From NCBI RefSeq assembly GCF_964355755.1, contig NC_092673.1, positions 7,817,001-7,881,000 on the forward strand: 64,000 nucleotides of DNA. Direction: 5' to 3'. The position numbers and the translations under genes were made by a program. The notes below the pieces were generated by a model, which saw only the letters and a program-made list of their open reading frames with translations, did no database searches and was not told the DNA's origin. Shown here piece after piece: positions 1 to 11,579 of this stretch; within the stretch, counting starts at the first letter, position 1, and each line of letters opens with the position of its first letter. This DNA comes from Antedon mediterranea (lineage: Eukaryota; Echinodermata; Crinoidea; Comatulida; Antedonidae).

Positions 1-389
1 AGGGTATTTCTTGAGTAGAGGGTATTTCTTGAGTAGAGGGTATTCTTGAGTAGAGGGTATTTCTTGAGTAGAGGGTATTTCTTGAGTAGAGGGTATTTCT
101 TGAGTAGAGGGTATTTCTTGAGTAGAGGGTATTTCTTGAGTAGAGGGTATTTCTTGAGTAGAGGGTATTTCTTGAGTAGAGGGTATTTCTTGAGTAGGGG
201 GTATTTCTTGAGTAGAGGGTATTTCTTGAGTAGAGGGTATTTCTTGAGTAGAGGGTATTTCTTGAGTAGAGGGTATTTCTTGAGTAGAGGGTATTTCTTG
301 AGTAGAGGGTATTTCCTGAGTAGAGGGTATTTCTTGAGTAGAGGGTATTTCCTGAGTAGAGAGTATTTCTTGAGTAGAGGGTTCTAGAA
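1..389 (+). repeat. 18-bp minisatellite
   Basis: About 21 head-to-tail copies of an 18-bp unit (agggtatttcttgagtag), nearly identical, with single-base variants near the right end. The unit length is a multiple of three and one frame lacks stops, so a 113-residue pseudo-ORF with a SRGYFL-type repeat results. I treat that as an artefact. The array runs off the left edge of the window, so its full length is unknown. Confidence 0.95.
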
Positions 390-451
390 CTGTAGCGCCA
401 TTTGAATATTAAGGATATGTTCACTATAAATCATTTGTTTTTTGAACTAAA

Positions 452-760
452 CAGAAAAGAGGACAATAATAGGAGATATTGTGGATTGGAGAGAAAGCTT
501 TTAATTGAAGATTCTTTAATTTGGGGACGATTCAATCTCTTTATATTAAGGAAGCAGTCTTTACTTTGAGGGAGGAGTCTTTACTATGAGGGAGGATTCA
601 ATTTCTTTATATTAAGGGAGGATTCAATTTCTTTATATTAAGGGAGGAGTCTATATTGATGGAGGAGTCTTTTTAATTTGAGGGAGGATTCTTTATATTG
701 AGGGATGAATCTTTATTTTGAGGAAGGAGTTTTTTATTTGAGCAAGTCTTTACTTTCTCA
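452..760 (+). repeat. degenerate GGGAGGAGTCTTTA repeat, copy 1
   Basis: A short leader (agaaaagaggacaataat) is followed by imperfect tandem copies of an approximately 20-bp motif built on gggaggagtctttaatttga. The same leader and motif recur at 1771-2215, so both belong to one dispersed repeat family. No coding potential seen. Confidence 0.7.
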
Positions 761-1770
761 AATTTACATTCAGTGATAATAAAACATACTCTTTTTTACA
801 GTATGTTATGTATTTCATTTCCTTCCTTCCTATTTCAAATGAGCTGCTCTAAAGAGTAAACCACAACATTTAATGACACATCAATTTTATAAATGTACAC
901 ATTTTGAAAAAGTGTTGCCACTGTGACCCAAGCATTCTCCCGTCTCCTTGAAAATCGAGGAAATAACCTCGCCAATTCGTCTGTGCAACGTAAATCAAAT
1001 TTATACATTAAATCGCGGAGATTATGGGTTTTAATAGCGTCATAAACAAAACTGTTGAGCGGTGGGAAGGTGATAGTTGAAGAGAGTTATTACTTGTCCA
1101 ATCTCAACCCAGGAAAGATGATTTTAGTATGCAATATAATATAAATATGTAGATATATATATGTACTGTATGGACAACTTATGTTGAATATCCGTTGTTG
1201 CAGATAAAACGAAAATTACATATTTTTAGCATGATGAAACATTATCTACTACTAGTCTACTAAAAAAACAAAAAAAAAACCCATCATAACAATTTATTGT
1301 ATAATAATTCTTTATATATTGGTAAAAAGAATAGTATGAATAATAAAAGATACAGTTAGAAAAAAAAAAGAACTTGTAAATTTAATTATATAAATACTAC
1401 CTTTTAAGTATCTTAATTAAAATTAAAATAATGAGGGTTACTTACTGTATGTTCTGTAAACTGTCTAAAAAGATACAGTCTATAGTTGAACTTTGAAATA
1501 CTGTATTTGAATATAACGTTCAGACGAGTGGGAAGTAATCTCTGTAGTAGCAGTTTTTTTTTGTTTTAAGCCCTAGACTCAAAGAGTAAATGTGCTACTT
1601 CCACGTAAAAAGGGATGTAGTGATGTGTAGATAAATTACTTTAAAGCTCATAGGTAAATGCACCTTGTATTAAGCATCGTGTTTTCATGTTTGACATAAC
1701 TTGAACTCGGATGTAATGTAAGAATGTAACTATTGTGTTTTTTGTGTTGTATTGAGTTTTGATAAAAGGG
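760..1770. other. AT-rich stretch downstream of DSN1
   Basis: No gene can be assigned except the weak candidate terminal exon at 887-980. The rest is AT-rich with homopolymer runs. Confidence 0.4.
887..980 (-). CDS. candidate C-terminal exon of DSN1 (unresolved)
   Basis: On the minus strand, one frame after a GCACAG acceptor reads RIGEVISSIFKET and then GECLG, ending at TAA (887-889). Its spacing of hydrophobic, acidic and Cys/Phe positions resembles the last helix of DSN1, which should follow the exon at 2268-2400. The splice phase does not match: the upstream exon ends in phase 0 but this frame needs two carried bases. Either a small exon is missing, the acceptor is different, or the match is chance. 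Another frame here is also open for about 80 codons. Confidence 0.2.
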
Positions 1771-2215
1771 ACACAGAAAAGAGGACAATAATATGGATGG
1801 ATGGATTGATTGGAGAAAGCTGGCAATTTACATGGGTGAGCAGTAACGGTAAGCGGAAATCAGAGTATATTTTCCCAAGTAGAATACTGCATGTATCTAT
1901 CATGAACAGAAACTGTCCACCCACTCCGTGTAAACAGTCTTAAGGAATAACATAGATTCTATATTTTTACAACTGTTACCGCTTGCCAGTGTAAATTGGC
2001 CTTAGTTGGAGAGTCTTTAATTTGGGAAGGATTCAATTTCTTTACATTAAGGGAGGAGTCTTTAATTTGAGGGAGAAGTCTTTAGTTTGAGGGAGGATTT
2101 TTTATATTAAGGGAGGAGTTTTTTATTTGAGTGAGTCTTTAATTTGATTGAGTCTTTAATTGTAGGGAGCCATTGATTTGATGGAGTCTTGAATTTGGAG
2201 TGCACCTTTAATCAG
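1771..2215 (+). repeat. degenerate GGGAGGAGTCTTTA repeat, copy 2, with embedded MITE
   Basis: Second copy of the family at 452-760: same leader at the left and the same gggaggagtcttta tandem block at 2010-2200. Between leader and block sits a short inverted-repeat element (1821-2000). The first copy lacks this insertion, which dates it after the family spread. Confidence 0.6.
1821..2000. mobile_element. short MITE with imperfect terminal inverted repeats
   Basis: The left end tggcaatttacatgggtgag and the right end (reverse complement ggccaatttacactggcaag) are imperfect inverted repeats of about 28 bp around an approximately 180-bp element without coding capacity. A solo related end (ccgttaccgctcgtctgtg) occurs near 48020-48058. 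Confidence 0.5.
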
Positions 2216-2267
2216 AGAAAGTAAATTAATCAGAAGAGGGAATCTTCAATCAGAGTTGTTTACTTAC

Positions 2268-5200
2268 ATGCATTTCAAGTTCCTGTAGAGAATTCTTTGT
2301 TGAAGACAATATCTGGTTCAAATCAGGAAGTTCAGCAAGGTATCTTTTATCTTGCTTGCTTAGTGTATCAGGAGCTTTTGAATCTGTACCTTTCTGTAGC
2401 CTTAAAAAAGAAACAGAATGCAATGACATTAAATTAAAGCCTTGAACTTGAAAAATGGTAAATTTAAAAACTGTGAATTTATCATAAAAAAATGTGATCA
2501 ATGTTCGCACTAACCGTGATGTTAAAACCAATGATTGTCTCGCATGGTGAATTTCATGTGTTAACCTGAGATGTTTGTTCGCATTGGACTTTTTAGCAAG
2601 CGTGGTTATTTTTACAGACACCATGGTGAGTTATACTGGGTAGGCAGTGGTTGGTAAAAGTAACCATTACACTTGGTTAATTTAACCATGTAGGAATCGT
2701 AGCCAGTGTTTTGATTGGACTTTCTTGGTCTCATTAGCGATCGTTTTAGATGGTGCAAGATTCTTTTTGTCTACACTTTCATAACATTTTTTGCTCTGGA
2801 TAATTTTGTGGGCAAAATGGTGACCGCAGTAGGATGGGGAATAATGAATGAATGAAAACTAACCTATAGCATTTGCAGTTTATAACGTTTAAAAAGGCCA
2901 AAATATTTTTAAACGACCTAACCTTTGACATTAGATGTAAGTGGCTGATAAATTGAAAAAAATAAATCTACAGTACAGTACAGTACTGTACAGTAGGTGT
3001 TTTATAAATTTGGTGTAACTGAGTGTTCTATTTAAACTGCCACTGCCCCATTGAATAGAACAGAACTCTTTCAACTAATGAAATTATTCTTCCCATTCAA
3101 CGTAAACAAACATTCATTATTCGTTTTATATTTAAACACACCAATTGTTTAGTAAACTGTAAACTTTTATTCAATTTAAATTTTAAAATAAATTCATACT
3201 ATGTAGAATAGAATAATTAAATAACCATAATCGACAGAAAACTGTTTTTGGTTTCTACACGACAACACAAATGCTGTCAATTGCAAACTCGCCGCAGATA
3301 CACCAGTCAGGGTAGATTAACCAGCTTACAACGAATCAGATCATGTTGAATTTCATCAATTTCATCTTTTTATGGGAGGGCTTACTAATAGGAGGAGACA
3401 TTTAGTACGGTGTTTGGTTTCATTAACAAGATTATAAAGAGTTATAATGCATCATTTAATGACTCTGATAAAACTAATTCAAGTAAAAAGACAGAGCGTT
3501 AGGATTATTTCATATTTTAGACAGTAATGTTTTTATACCATTTGGAATTTATAGTAAGATTTAGGAGTATTACTATATATTATTATTTATATGAAAAAAG
3601 TAAATTCTACCTATTTTTATTGCATAGAAGAAATAGTTAACGACATAAATATGACACCGGACCTAAAATTTGATCAAATCTACAGTACACTTTTTTCCCT
3701 TGTAATTGAGCATTTAACATTTCGATTATAAATTGCATTTTCTTTAGCAGCAGCATTTTGATTTTGTAGTAGTACTTTTCTTTTTATTCCAAAATCATTT
3801 TGTAGAAGAAGTTGCAGTATTTATTTATTTATGTACTATAGTTTGTTAACTAAGTCGAAAAATACATTGCCATTTTAAGATGTAGGCCTACTGGTCAATT
3901 TGGGATCTTTTGGACAAAAGAAATTCTGGTTTTAGAAGAGCTTTTGAGAGTTCAGACTGAAGTGCAAATTGCAAAATTGTTTTGATACCTTCTTTCTTCA
4001 GCTTGAGTAGCCGCATCTGTTGCAGAGGTCAATAACTCTTCCCATTTGTTGGATTCTTCCACCAGTCCATTGCAGTGTTCCTGTATCATTGTGGCAGATT
4101 CTTCCATCTTGACATTTATAGGGTTTGGAAGGCTAAATAAATTTGTTTTAAATGATTATTTTATGGAAACAGCATTTTAAGTGTACAGTACTCTAAAGCA
4201 TCACTACCATATTTGAGCATATCACTACCATATTTGAGCATATCACTACCATATTTGAGCATATCACTACCATATTTGGGCACATCACACAGTTTTTGTC
4301 AAACTAGTTTCATAGTGTAGACATGGCTTTATAATACTTAAAATAAACTAAACGATTGTAATAAATGTCGTGGAAGTAATACAGAAAGCAAGGTTTTTCT
4401 TTCAACCTTATTTTGTATTTGAAGACCTTCGGAATAATCTGCTGAATATTAAAAGCACTATATAAATTTAATAACATTAACATAGAAGAATATTAAATGT
4501 TATCTTTAGCCATTTACTTTTATACATTTAGATGATATATTGAAATGCAGTAACAATTAACGATGATGATTGTGATGATTTAAATTTAGATTAGACACAT
4601 ACTGATGGTAAGTTAAGAAACCAATTAAAGATATGGCAATATTTATTATTTTATAAACGAATAAATAAAATATATTCATGTTCATATTCATTTTGGATAA
4701 GGTGGTGAATGCAACATCTATTAGGAAGCTTTTGATTTGCGACGGCTGATGATAAAACTACATCATGTTAGTTCATTTTGCGCATGTGGGAATATTTGAA
4801 TGACACATGTTTGATGTTTCTAGGTCGACACTGACCTGACCTAGGTTGGTCGTCAGTTTTCATCGCAAAGCAAAAGCTCTCTATTGAATGCATATTTCTC
4901 AAAATGCTGTGCACAACGCTCATCATGACAGTGGTATACCAATATATCTTTTCACATAGCTTGCAAAACACTGTGGAGTTTACACAGACTGGAGTGTCAA
5001 CACCAGTAGTAGTATTGTGTGCACCCTGATGTGTATGTAAACTTGATTGTTTTGCTAGCTGATTTGAAAGAGGTATAAGCTACTACCAAACTTCACTAAA
5101 CAATGAAAACATGAGAGTAACTGTTAACTGATATTTTATGTAATAGTTAAATATAAATGAAATATTGGTACCAAACAATAATGAAGTTATTTCAATGTAC

Positions 5201-8200
5201 CTTATGATAATGAACACTAAACAATGTATTGTTATGTAACACTTTAAATATATTCATGAGATAAATATAGTGGATCTTATACCTTTTAAAACAGCTTTTT
5301 GAATCAACTCTAAAGATTTAAAATCAAAGTTATAGATTTGAAATTTGTTTGTCATTTAGAATAAAAGCATGTATACACTTCAAATGACAAGTTATATTTG
5401 ACAATAAAATTACATTAAACATCAAATGATAACTTTTAAGGAATAATTTTTAATCTTAGGTTTTGAAAGATGACAGATTTCATCTATGGAATTTAGTTGT
5501 TTATCATGAAAATAAGAACGGTATGAAATATTTATATATTTTCTTATCTTTTTCACTTGATTTGAATATCAATATATCATATACAGGTAAGTGAACTCAA
5601 ACAAAGTTTTCATAGTGAATTTAAATTCAGCTTTAGTCACACAGACATTGAAAGCCATTTACTTCACTATTTTAGTTTCGCATGGCAAAACTTATTCTGA
5701 CATGAGACATCAAAATTGTTTTTTTCTTTAAAGATGCATTTTCATTTCTTGGCTATAAAAAAAAACTAGACAAAATTGTATGTTGCGAGACCTACCAAAT
5801 AAAATATTTCATCTCTTTTTATGTAATTAAAACCATCAAAATTACACATATGTGTGAATTTTCCATAGCGTTCTACAACTATTTTAGATTTTGGCAAGAC
5901 ACACAATTAAAATCAGAAATTAAAGAAAAATCTGACCAACCCTTTTTTTCAATTGAAGCATTGATTGGGCAACTTAACACTTTAAAGCCTAAACCGAGTC
6001 TTGTAGGAGACTTTTGTTGCTATGTTGGCAATGAGAACACACCTGGTGCTGCAACCATGATCTGAACTAAGGATCTATTAGTAAGCAACCAAAGTAAACT
6101 ATCATAGTACCACTACTTAAAGTTATTATATTGTAATAATTAATTTAGGTAAATTCAAATTTCATTTACTGATAAAAATTATGGAATGATTTTAGTTATT
6201 CTGTTTCAGAAGTTAAAAATTGTTTAAAACAATTTATGTCTAATTTTGTTGTTTTTTTGTATATTTGTGTTTTATTACTTGCATGCTACGTTCCAAACAA
6301 TTTCAACAACTCTTCTCTACAATCATTAATTGTTTAATAGTTTATCTTAGTTGATGTTACGCTTTTATTAGTTTATTATTTAACTAGACCTTTACACTGT
6401 TTGTAAATTTTTTTCTATTAACCCTCTTAGTGCCACGGGCGGCGTTTGAAACCCCAAGGGACATGCGTTGAACACCCATGGTCGGCGTTAGACACCAAAC
6501 GTACCTTCTGTGTTTGAGGGCGATAATCACTAACTTCTGCTTGTCTGAGGATTCTGGGATAGCTTTTATTCGATCAAGCGTAAAATTTACTTTCCAAAAA
6601 TGTCAACGACAACATTTTCGCTATTGGAAAATCTTTTGGAATTATTAATTAAAAACTGATTAATTAATCAAAATTACGTTGTTTGTGGACTACACGTTTC
6701 CCGTATCTAGTCAGACAACCGGAAATACTGATTCCTTTGTTGAAAAATGTGCAACGCGAGAAGGATTTTTTGTAGGCCCATGCAGCACGTTGTCAGAATT
6801 TACTCGCCTGAGCAACTTGCTTGTAGTGGGCATGCTCAGACTAACGATGGTGATAGGATGGTTTGATTGGGCCTAGGCTAAAATTATACGACGGCGGTTT
6901 ATTTGAATAAAATAACTCGTATCTAACTCTCCTATTATTACTTTTGTTCAAGTAAATGTACATTTATAGGTATGTATTATAAATATTTGTTTCTTGGGGT
7001 TTTCTAAATATCATTTTATTATCGTTTTTATACGATTTTTTTAAAGAAATTTTATTTAAAAATTTTATTTTTTTTAATTCATACATTTCATAAATAAAAA
7101 TAAATCATACAAATATTCATTATACATCATTTTACAGGAAATTTAATAAGGAATATTTGTTTTTAGAAACATATTTCCTACATTTATAATAAAATGATGA
7201 AATTACTGTTTTAAAAATGTCAACTCCCTGGAGTACTATAAAAATGCTGTTCTGAAAAGAATTCGGTTGAGGGGAAATGGCTCTCTCTAGGGAATTCGGT
7301 ACTAAGAGGGTTAAGACAAATAAATCTTTTTAATTAAATGACTAATTAGTAAAAATTAAATCAATTTGGATATTAATGTCAAACACAAACACATTATAAA
7401 GAACAATTATCTGTTTTTTTACCTTGAAAAGTAGTTATTTTCTCATATGAGTTTTTGAAAGTATATTTGGAAAATAAGCAACAATTATCAGATTTAATGA
7501 AAGTGTATCTTTAATTTTTTTGACATGAAAGTGTCAAAGATTTTTTCTTAAGTTAATGTATCTTAACGCTAGAGGCGTCATCACTCACTTTTTCTGCATG
7601 CTGCACGATTCTCTCAGGCAGTTGTCTTTCTCCAACTTGTCTAACGTCTCATTAAAAGCACTCCTGGCTGCGAAGTTAACGAACACAAGTCAAATTGCAA
7701 TTTCAAATACGACTAATATGTTTCTATTTAATTCTAGGCCACAGTTTTTCAGACATCCAAAAACATGATATTAAAAGTAGCATGGTTTTAAATTAGTCAA
7801 CTGTTTTCTAGTGCAAATAGCAATCATTTTGAGTTCAAAACACAACTAAAAAAAGTTTGAGATTTAATTAAATGAAATTGACGATCAGCATGGTCAGAAA
7901 GTTGATATTTCTTTTAATTATTCCTTTCAGTGATGCATAAAAGAGGGAGCATTAAGAAGAGCCAAAGCTGTCAAAGATAACTATCGCCAAATAGGGGCTT
8001 CCCATATATGCTTCATTCTATGGAAAGCAAGGTCAACTGTGTATGTAATTTATATTTTATCTGCACAGTTGACCATGTGTCTATTGCATAGTTTTCTATA
8101 AAAACACAATTGACTATGCACTTAGTTCTCTATGCTGATAGAAAAAATAATTAAGGTGCATGGTTGCCCATGCTGAAAAGAATTTGATGCACAGTCTATA

Positions 8201-10046
8201 GTACCTAGATTCCACACCAACTATTGACATCATGGCTGTTCATGCCAATAGAAGATGTTAATTTACACACACTGGTCAACTTTGCCTACAGAAACTTTAA
8301 AGTAAAAATTATATTGTAATTAGGCATTATTAACTCCACCTAGTAGGTTATATTTTTGTCTGGAGATATTTGTGCACGTGTTTGTCTGCTAGCAAGATAA
8401 CGCCAAAACTAAAAGATGGAACTTTTCTAAATTTAAACCAGATAGATATGTATGTAGTCACAGAAAACTCTGGATTGGAGACAATCTGAACCTGGATCCT
8501 AATTCTGGACCATTTTTTATTATTTTACTAATTTTAGGCCGTGCGTCAAAACTCCTAACGAAGGTTGCACATCTCTAAATGCTCTTGTTTATCATACCTT
8601 TATTCTTTAACTCTTCAAACCCTCTAACATGTGGCATTTCCTCTTCAAGTCGATTCATTGTATACTATTAAAAGTTAAACATAAATCAGTGTTTACTGTA
8701 TTCATTTTATATTATCATCATCATCAATTAAATTAATTGGATGCCAAAGTATAAATTTAATTTTAACAATGCGGAAATAAAATGTCAGTGGAATTTGAAG
8801 ATATGAAGATATTCAAATTTTGTTTGAAAGAAAAAGATTTCTAAAATAAACCACAGAGGGCAGCATAAGGATACCTCAAAGCTGACTTGTTGTAGAAGAG
8901 CTAGACGTTTCTCTTCTGTTTCATCAGGTGGTATCTTCTTGTGCAATTCTAAAATTTAAATTTATTAAACACAATCAAAATAAATTGCAGGCAATGTCAT
9001 TAGGAAACAAATATTTGTTGATATAAATTTTGCGGTACACCACATATATTTAGTTTTGAAAAGAACTGTTGAGTTTCTCAACGTTTTGATCAATATACTT
9101 TGATCCTCCTCAGGATTGAGAATGCGGAAAATCAAGGAAACTGGTCCATATATAAACTAAATATACATTTAGCGTACTGTAAACATTATATTCAAACAAG
9201 AAACAAATATTTCTTTTATATCTCCAAGTTTATAGGCTTCATTTACCTGAGACATCAAGGTTAGCTGGTGGAAGTGACCTTTGATTTCGACCCCTCATGA
9301 AGCTTGAACGTCTTCTCTTTTTTTCTTTGCATTTTCCCAAGGAGAGTGGCAGCTATTTAAAATAAAGTTTACAAAATTAAATGTATGGATTATTTCTGAG
9401 ACAAACCTACTAAAACATCAAATATGTTTACATTTGTCTTAAGTAATTATAGACAATTATAGAAATCTTTTTCACAAAAGGTTTTCATGAAGTGGTAAAA
9501 TATTGCCTACAAAGCCCTGCAAATAATGTATACCTGTTTTGTATTTTATATGCAATAGTTTATGTTTATGTTCAATTTATTTGTATAAGGAATTGTAATA
9601 TTAAAGTTTCAAGTTCAATCTGTGTACAAAAAATAATAAGGCCAAATAGACAATACTTGGTGTGGAGGAAAATATTAGCATGTTGGACTTTGCCGGAAAT
9701 TCATTGTTTACTATTATCATAGAGATATTCTATTATACAAACGGTCGTTCGTATCCTTTGTTTTTTTTATGTAAGGTCAACCTTTATTCTGTCTGTAATT
9801 TCCAAATTTATGGATGAATAAAGCGATGTCTATGTCTATGTTGTGATGGGCACAGAAAACTAGGTTGACCGTGATGATTTTCACTAGATGCACAGTCAAC
9901 CATGTACAGTCAACCATGCTGATAGGAAACAATAATTTACATGCACGGTTGACTGTGCCAATAGGTATTTATTAAAAAATTACTTTACCTCCTGATTATG
10001 ATCAGTTTGATCTAAACTTCTCTTCTTCTGCCTTCTTGTTGTACAA
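2268..10046 (-). CDS. DSN1: kinetochore protein DSN1 (Mis12 complex), seven internal exons, ends missing
   Basis: DSN1 is a subunit of the Mis12 complex, which links CENP-C at the inner kinetochore to the Ndc80 complex and microtubules. Exons in transcript order: 10046-9989, 9352-9247, 8948-8875, 8664-8598, 7667-7589, 4132-3989 and 2400-2268. All have AG acceptors and GT donors, and all six junction phases agree, giving about 220 residues. The first exons are basic and contain RRRSSFMRG followed by RSLPP, which fits the Aurora B-phosphorylated segment of vertebrate DSN1. Next come EEKRLALLQQ, a coiled-coil segment, and VEESNKWEELL, equivalent to the conserved helix with Trp. The last exon seen contains LPDLNQILSSTKNSL. 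The N-terminal exon was not found; it may lie beyond the satellite at 10.1-11.2 kb. The C-terminus is only tentatively placed at 887-980. Identification rests on my reading of family resemblance; exon structure is directly visible. Confidence 0.8.
2810..3150. other. intron, repeat remnant
   Basis: Between DSN1 exons. It holds a short tactgtacagta palindromic run near 2975-2998 and a segment (aaacattcattatt) also present in the palindromic element at 21505-21665, suggesting a decayed MITE of that family. Nothing else recognised. Confidence 0.35.
4188..4331. mobile_element. MITE copy (AAAGCTCTGTCTACA family) with internal 21-bp expansion
   Basis: The right half carries gtcaaactagtttcatagtg and a decayed terminal repeat ending in ggcttt, as in full copies at 19104-19258 and 24141-24304. 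Inside, a 21-bp unit (atcactaccatatttgagca plus t) is repeated about four times. The left terminal repeat is missing or deleted. It lies in a DSN1 intron. Confidence 0.7.
4340..6417. other. DSN1 intron sequence without recognisable features
   Basis: AT-rich, several hundred bases between repeats. ORFs on both strands here are short and show neither splice-compatible ends nor protein-like composition. Confidence 0.5.
6422..7310. mobile_element. piggyBac-like non-autonomous transposon, TTAA target site
   Basis: The element begins ccctcttagtgcc and ends ggtactaagaggg, near-perfect inverted ends of 13 bp. It is flanked on both sides by TTAA (6418-6421 and 7311-7314). A TTAA duplication with CCC-type termini is the hallmark of the piggyBac superfamily. 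At 889 bp with no transposase-like frame it must be mobilised in trans. It sits within the DSN1 intron between exons at 4132 and 7589. Confidence 0.85.
7975..8300. repeat. GGTTGACTGTGC-rich MITE-like repeat, copy 1
   Basis: Multiple direct and inverted copies of a ggtcaactgtg / cacagttgacc motif, with tctatgctgatagaaa segments. The same motif cluster occurs at 9845-9965, so this is a dispersed repeat made of short inverted modules. DSN1 intron. Confidence 0.5.
8332..8540 (+). repeat. dispersed repeat, TTTGTCTG...AGCAAGATAACGC type
   Basis: Contains gtttgtctgctagcaagata followed by segments resembling those at 45665-45915, where the fuller head cctccgccaaggaggtatat is present. I recognise this as a repeat type widespread in marine invertebrate genomes; its class is unclear to me. 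DSN1 intron. Confidence 0.5.
9745..9845 (+). mobile_element. possible LINE 3-prime tail
   Basis: Ends with ggatgaataaagcgatgtct and a short tandem (tctatg)n run, a form typical of the 3-prime ends of CR1/L2/jockey-type LINEs. No coding part is attached. Confidence 0.3.
9845..9965. repeat. GGTTGACTGTGC-rich MITE-like repeat, copy 2
   Basis: Shares ggttgactgtgcc and cagtcaaccatg modules in both orientations with 7975-8300. Located immediately downstream (on the minus strand) of the DSN1 exon at 9989-10046. Confidence 0.45.
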
Positions 10047-10098
10047 CTGAAACAAAAAAAATGAGTGAGTACAATTATAATAAAGCAATAAAAAAGCG

Positions 10099-11195
10099 AG
10101 TGAGTGGCCGAGCAGTTAAGGCAGTAGCCATAACATTGGCATAGCAGTTAAGGCAGTAGCCACAACATTGGCATGGGTAAGTGGCCGAGCAGTTAAGGCA
10201 GTAGCCATAACATTGGCATAGCAGTTAAGGCAGTAGCCATAACATTGGCATGGGTGAGTGGCCGAGCAGTTAAGGCAGTAGCCATAACATTGGCATAGCA
10301 GTTAAGGCAGTAGCCATAACATTGGCATGGGTGAGTGGCCGAGCAGTTAAGGCAGTAGCCACAACATTGGCATAGCAGTTAAGGCAGTAGCCATAACATT
10401 GGCATGGGTGAGTGGCCGAGCAGTTAAGGCAGTAGCCATAACATTGGCATGGGTGAGTGGCCGAGCAGTTAAGGCAGTAGCCATAACATTGGCATAGCAG
10501 TTAAGGCAGTAGCCATAACATTGGCATGGGTGAGTGGCCGAGCAGTTAAGGCAGTAGCCATAACATTGGCATGGGTGAGTGGCCGAGCAGTTAAGGCAGT
10601 AGCCATAACATTGGCATGGGTGAGTGGCCGAGCAGTTAAGGCAGTAGCCACAACATTGGCATAGCAGTTAAGGCAGTAGCCATAACATTGGCATGGGTGA
10701 GTGGCCGAGCAGTTAAGGCAGTAGCCATAACATTGGCATGGGTGAGTGGCCGAGCAGTTAAGGCAGTAGCCATAACATTGGCATGGGTGAGTGGCCGAGC
10801 AGTTAAGGCAGTAGCCACAACATTGGCATAGCAGTTAAGGCAGTAGCCATAACATTGGCATGGGTGAGTGGCCGAGCAGTTAAGGCAGTAGCCACAACAT
10901 TGGCATAGCAGTTAAGGCAGTAGCCATAACATTGGCATGAGTGAGTGGCCGAGCAGTTAAGGCAGTAGCCACAACATTGGCATAGCAGTTAAGGCAGTAG
11001 CCATAACATTGGCATGGGTGAGTGGCCGAGCAGTTAAGGCAGTAGCCATAACATTGGCATAGCAGTTAAGGCAGTAGCCACAACATTGGCATGGGTGAGT
11101 GGCCGAGCAGTTAAGGCAGTAGCCACAACATTGGCATAGCAGTTAAGGCAGTAGCCATAACATTGGCGTGGGTTCGAGGCTCACTTGCTACACAT
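10099..11195 (+). repeat. satellite derived from the tRNA-like head of a SINE
   Basis: Roughly 28 head-to-tail units of two sizes. A 45-bp unit carries gtgagtggccgagcagttaa (an A-box-like core) plus ggcagtagccataacattgg. A 32-bp unit lacks the first 13 bases. They often alternate as a 77-bp higher-order unit. The last unit continues into gggttcgaggctcac, a B-box, and on into SINE body (catggttctggtaaaacc) ending about 11195. The full SINE at 22132-22446 has the same head, so the array arose by tandem amplification of a SINE head. It lies upstream of the first DSN1 exon seen. Confidence 0.9.
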
Positions 11196-11319
11196 GGTTC
11201 TGGTAAAACCGGTAACCCACCATCCATCTTTAGGAGCATCAATACCAATAAATTTAATAAATCTGCTATAATCCACTGTAGTTGAATTGAACATGGAATA
11301 TCTGTAAATCAAGTACCTA

Positions 11320-11579
11320 TTAGTTAGGCTAGGTCCGGTATATCTACTAGTACTAGGGTAAGCTAGGTAGGAGGCCTAGGCTAGTACTAAAATATAGGCC
11401 TAGTAGAGGCCTAGGCCCTAGGTAGGCCTATCCTAACTAAGTCATTTTGTGTTGAATTACCTTCCTGTTGAATGAGACCTAGAGGGTAGGCCTAGCCTCT
11501 ACTGTCTGTACTAGCTAGGCCTCCTACCTAACTAGCTACTACTAGCTAGGGCCTAGCCCTATCTAGGGCTAGCCTAGTC
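11320..11579. repeat. AGGCCTA-rich cluster
   Basis: Dense overlapping taggcctag/ctagctagg words in both orientations (self-complementary), forming a simple-sequence-like tract. Similar clusters occur at 13040-13100, 31280-31840, 57130-57240 and 61320-61760. No gene seen. Confidence 0.7.

Noticed and set aside
46-387. 113-residue ORF with SRGYFL repeats
   Set aside because: It is the translation of the 18-bp minisatellite, whose length is a multiple of three; it has no independent coding evidence.
2250-2624. 124-residue minus-strand ORF as a single exon
   Set aside because: Only 2268-2400 is bounded by good splice sites and matches DSN1; the rest is intron.
6679-6876. Captured gene in the piggyBac-like element
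   Set aside because: 65 residues with no recognisable motif; not enough to support a gene.
10469-10818. Two 60-residue minus-strand ORFs (MATALTARPL repeats)
   Set aside because: They are translations of 45-bp satellite units derived from a SINE head.
10099-11195. CRISPR array
   Set aside because: Units are contiguous with no unique spacers, the sequence is eukaryotic, and the unit is tRNA/SINE-derived.
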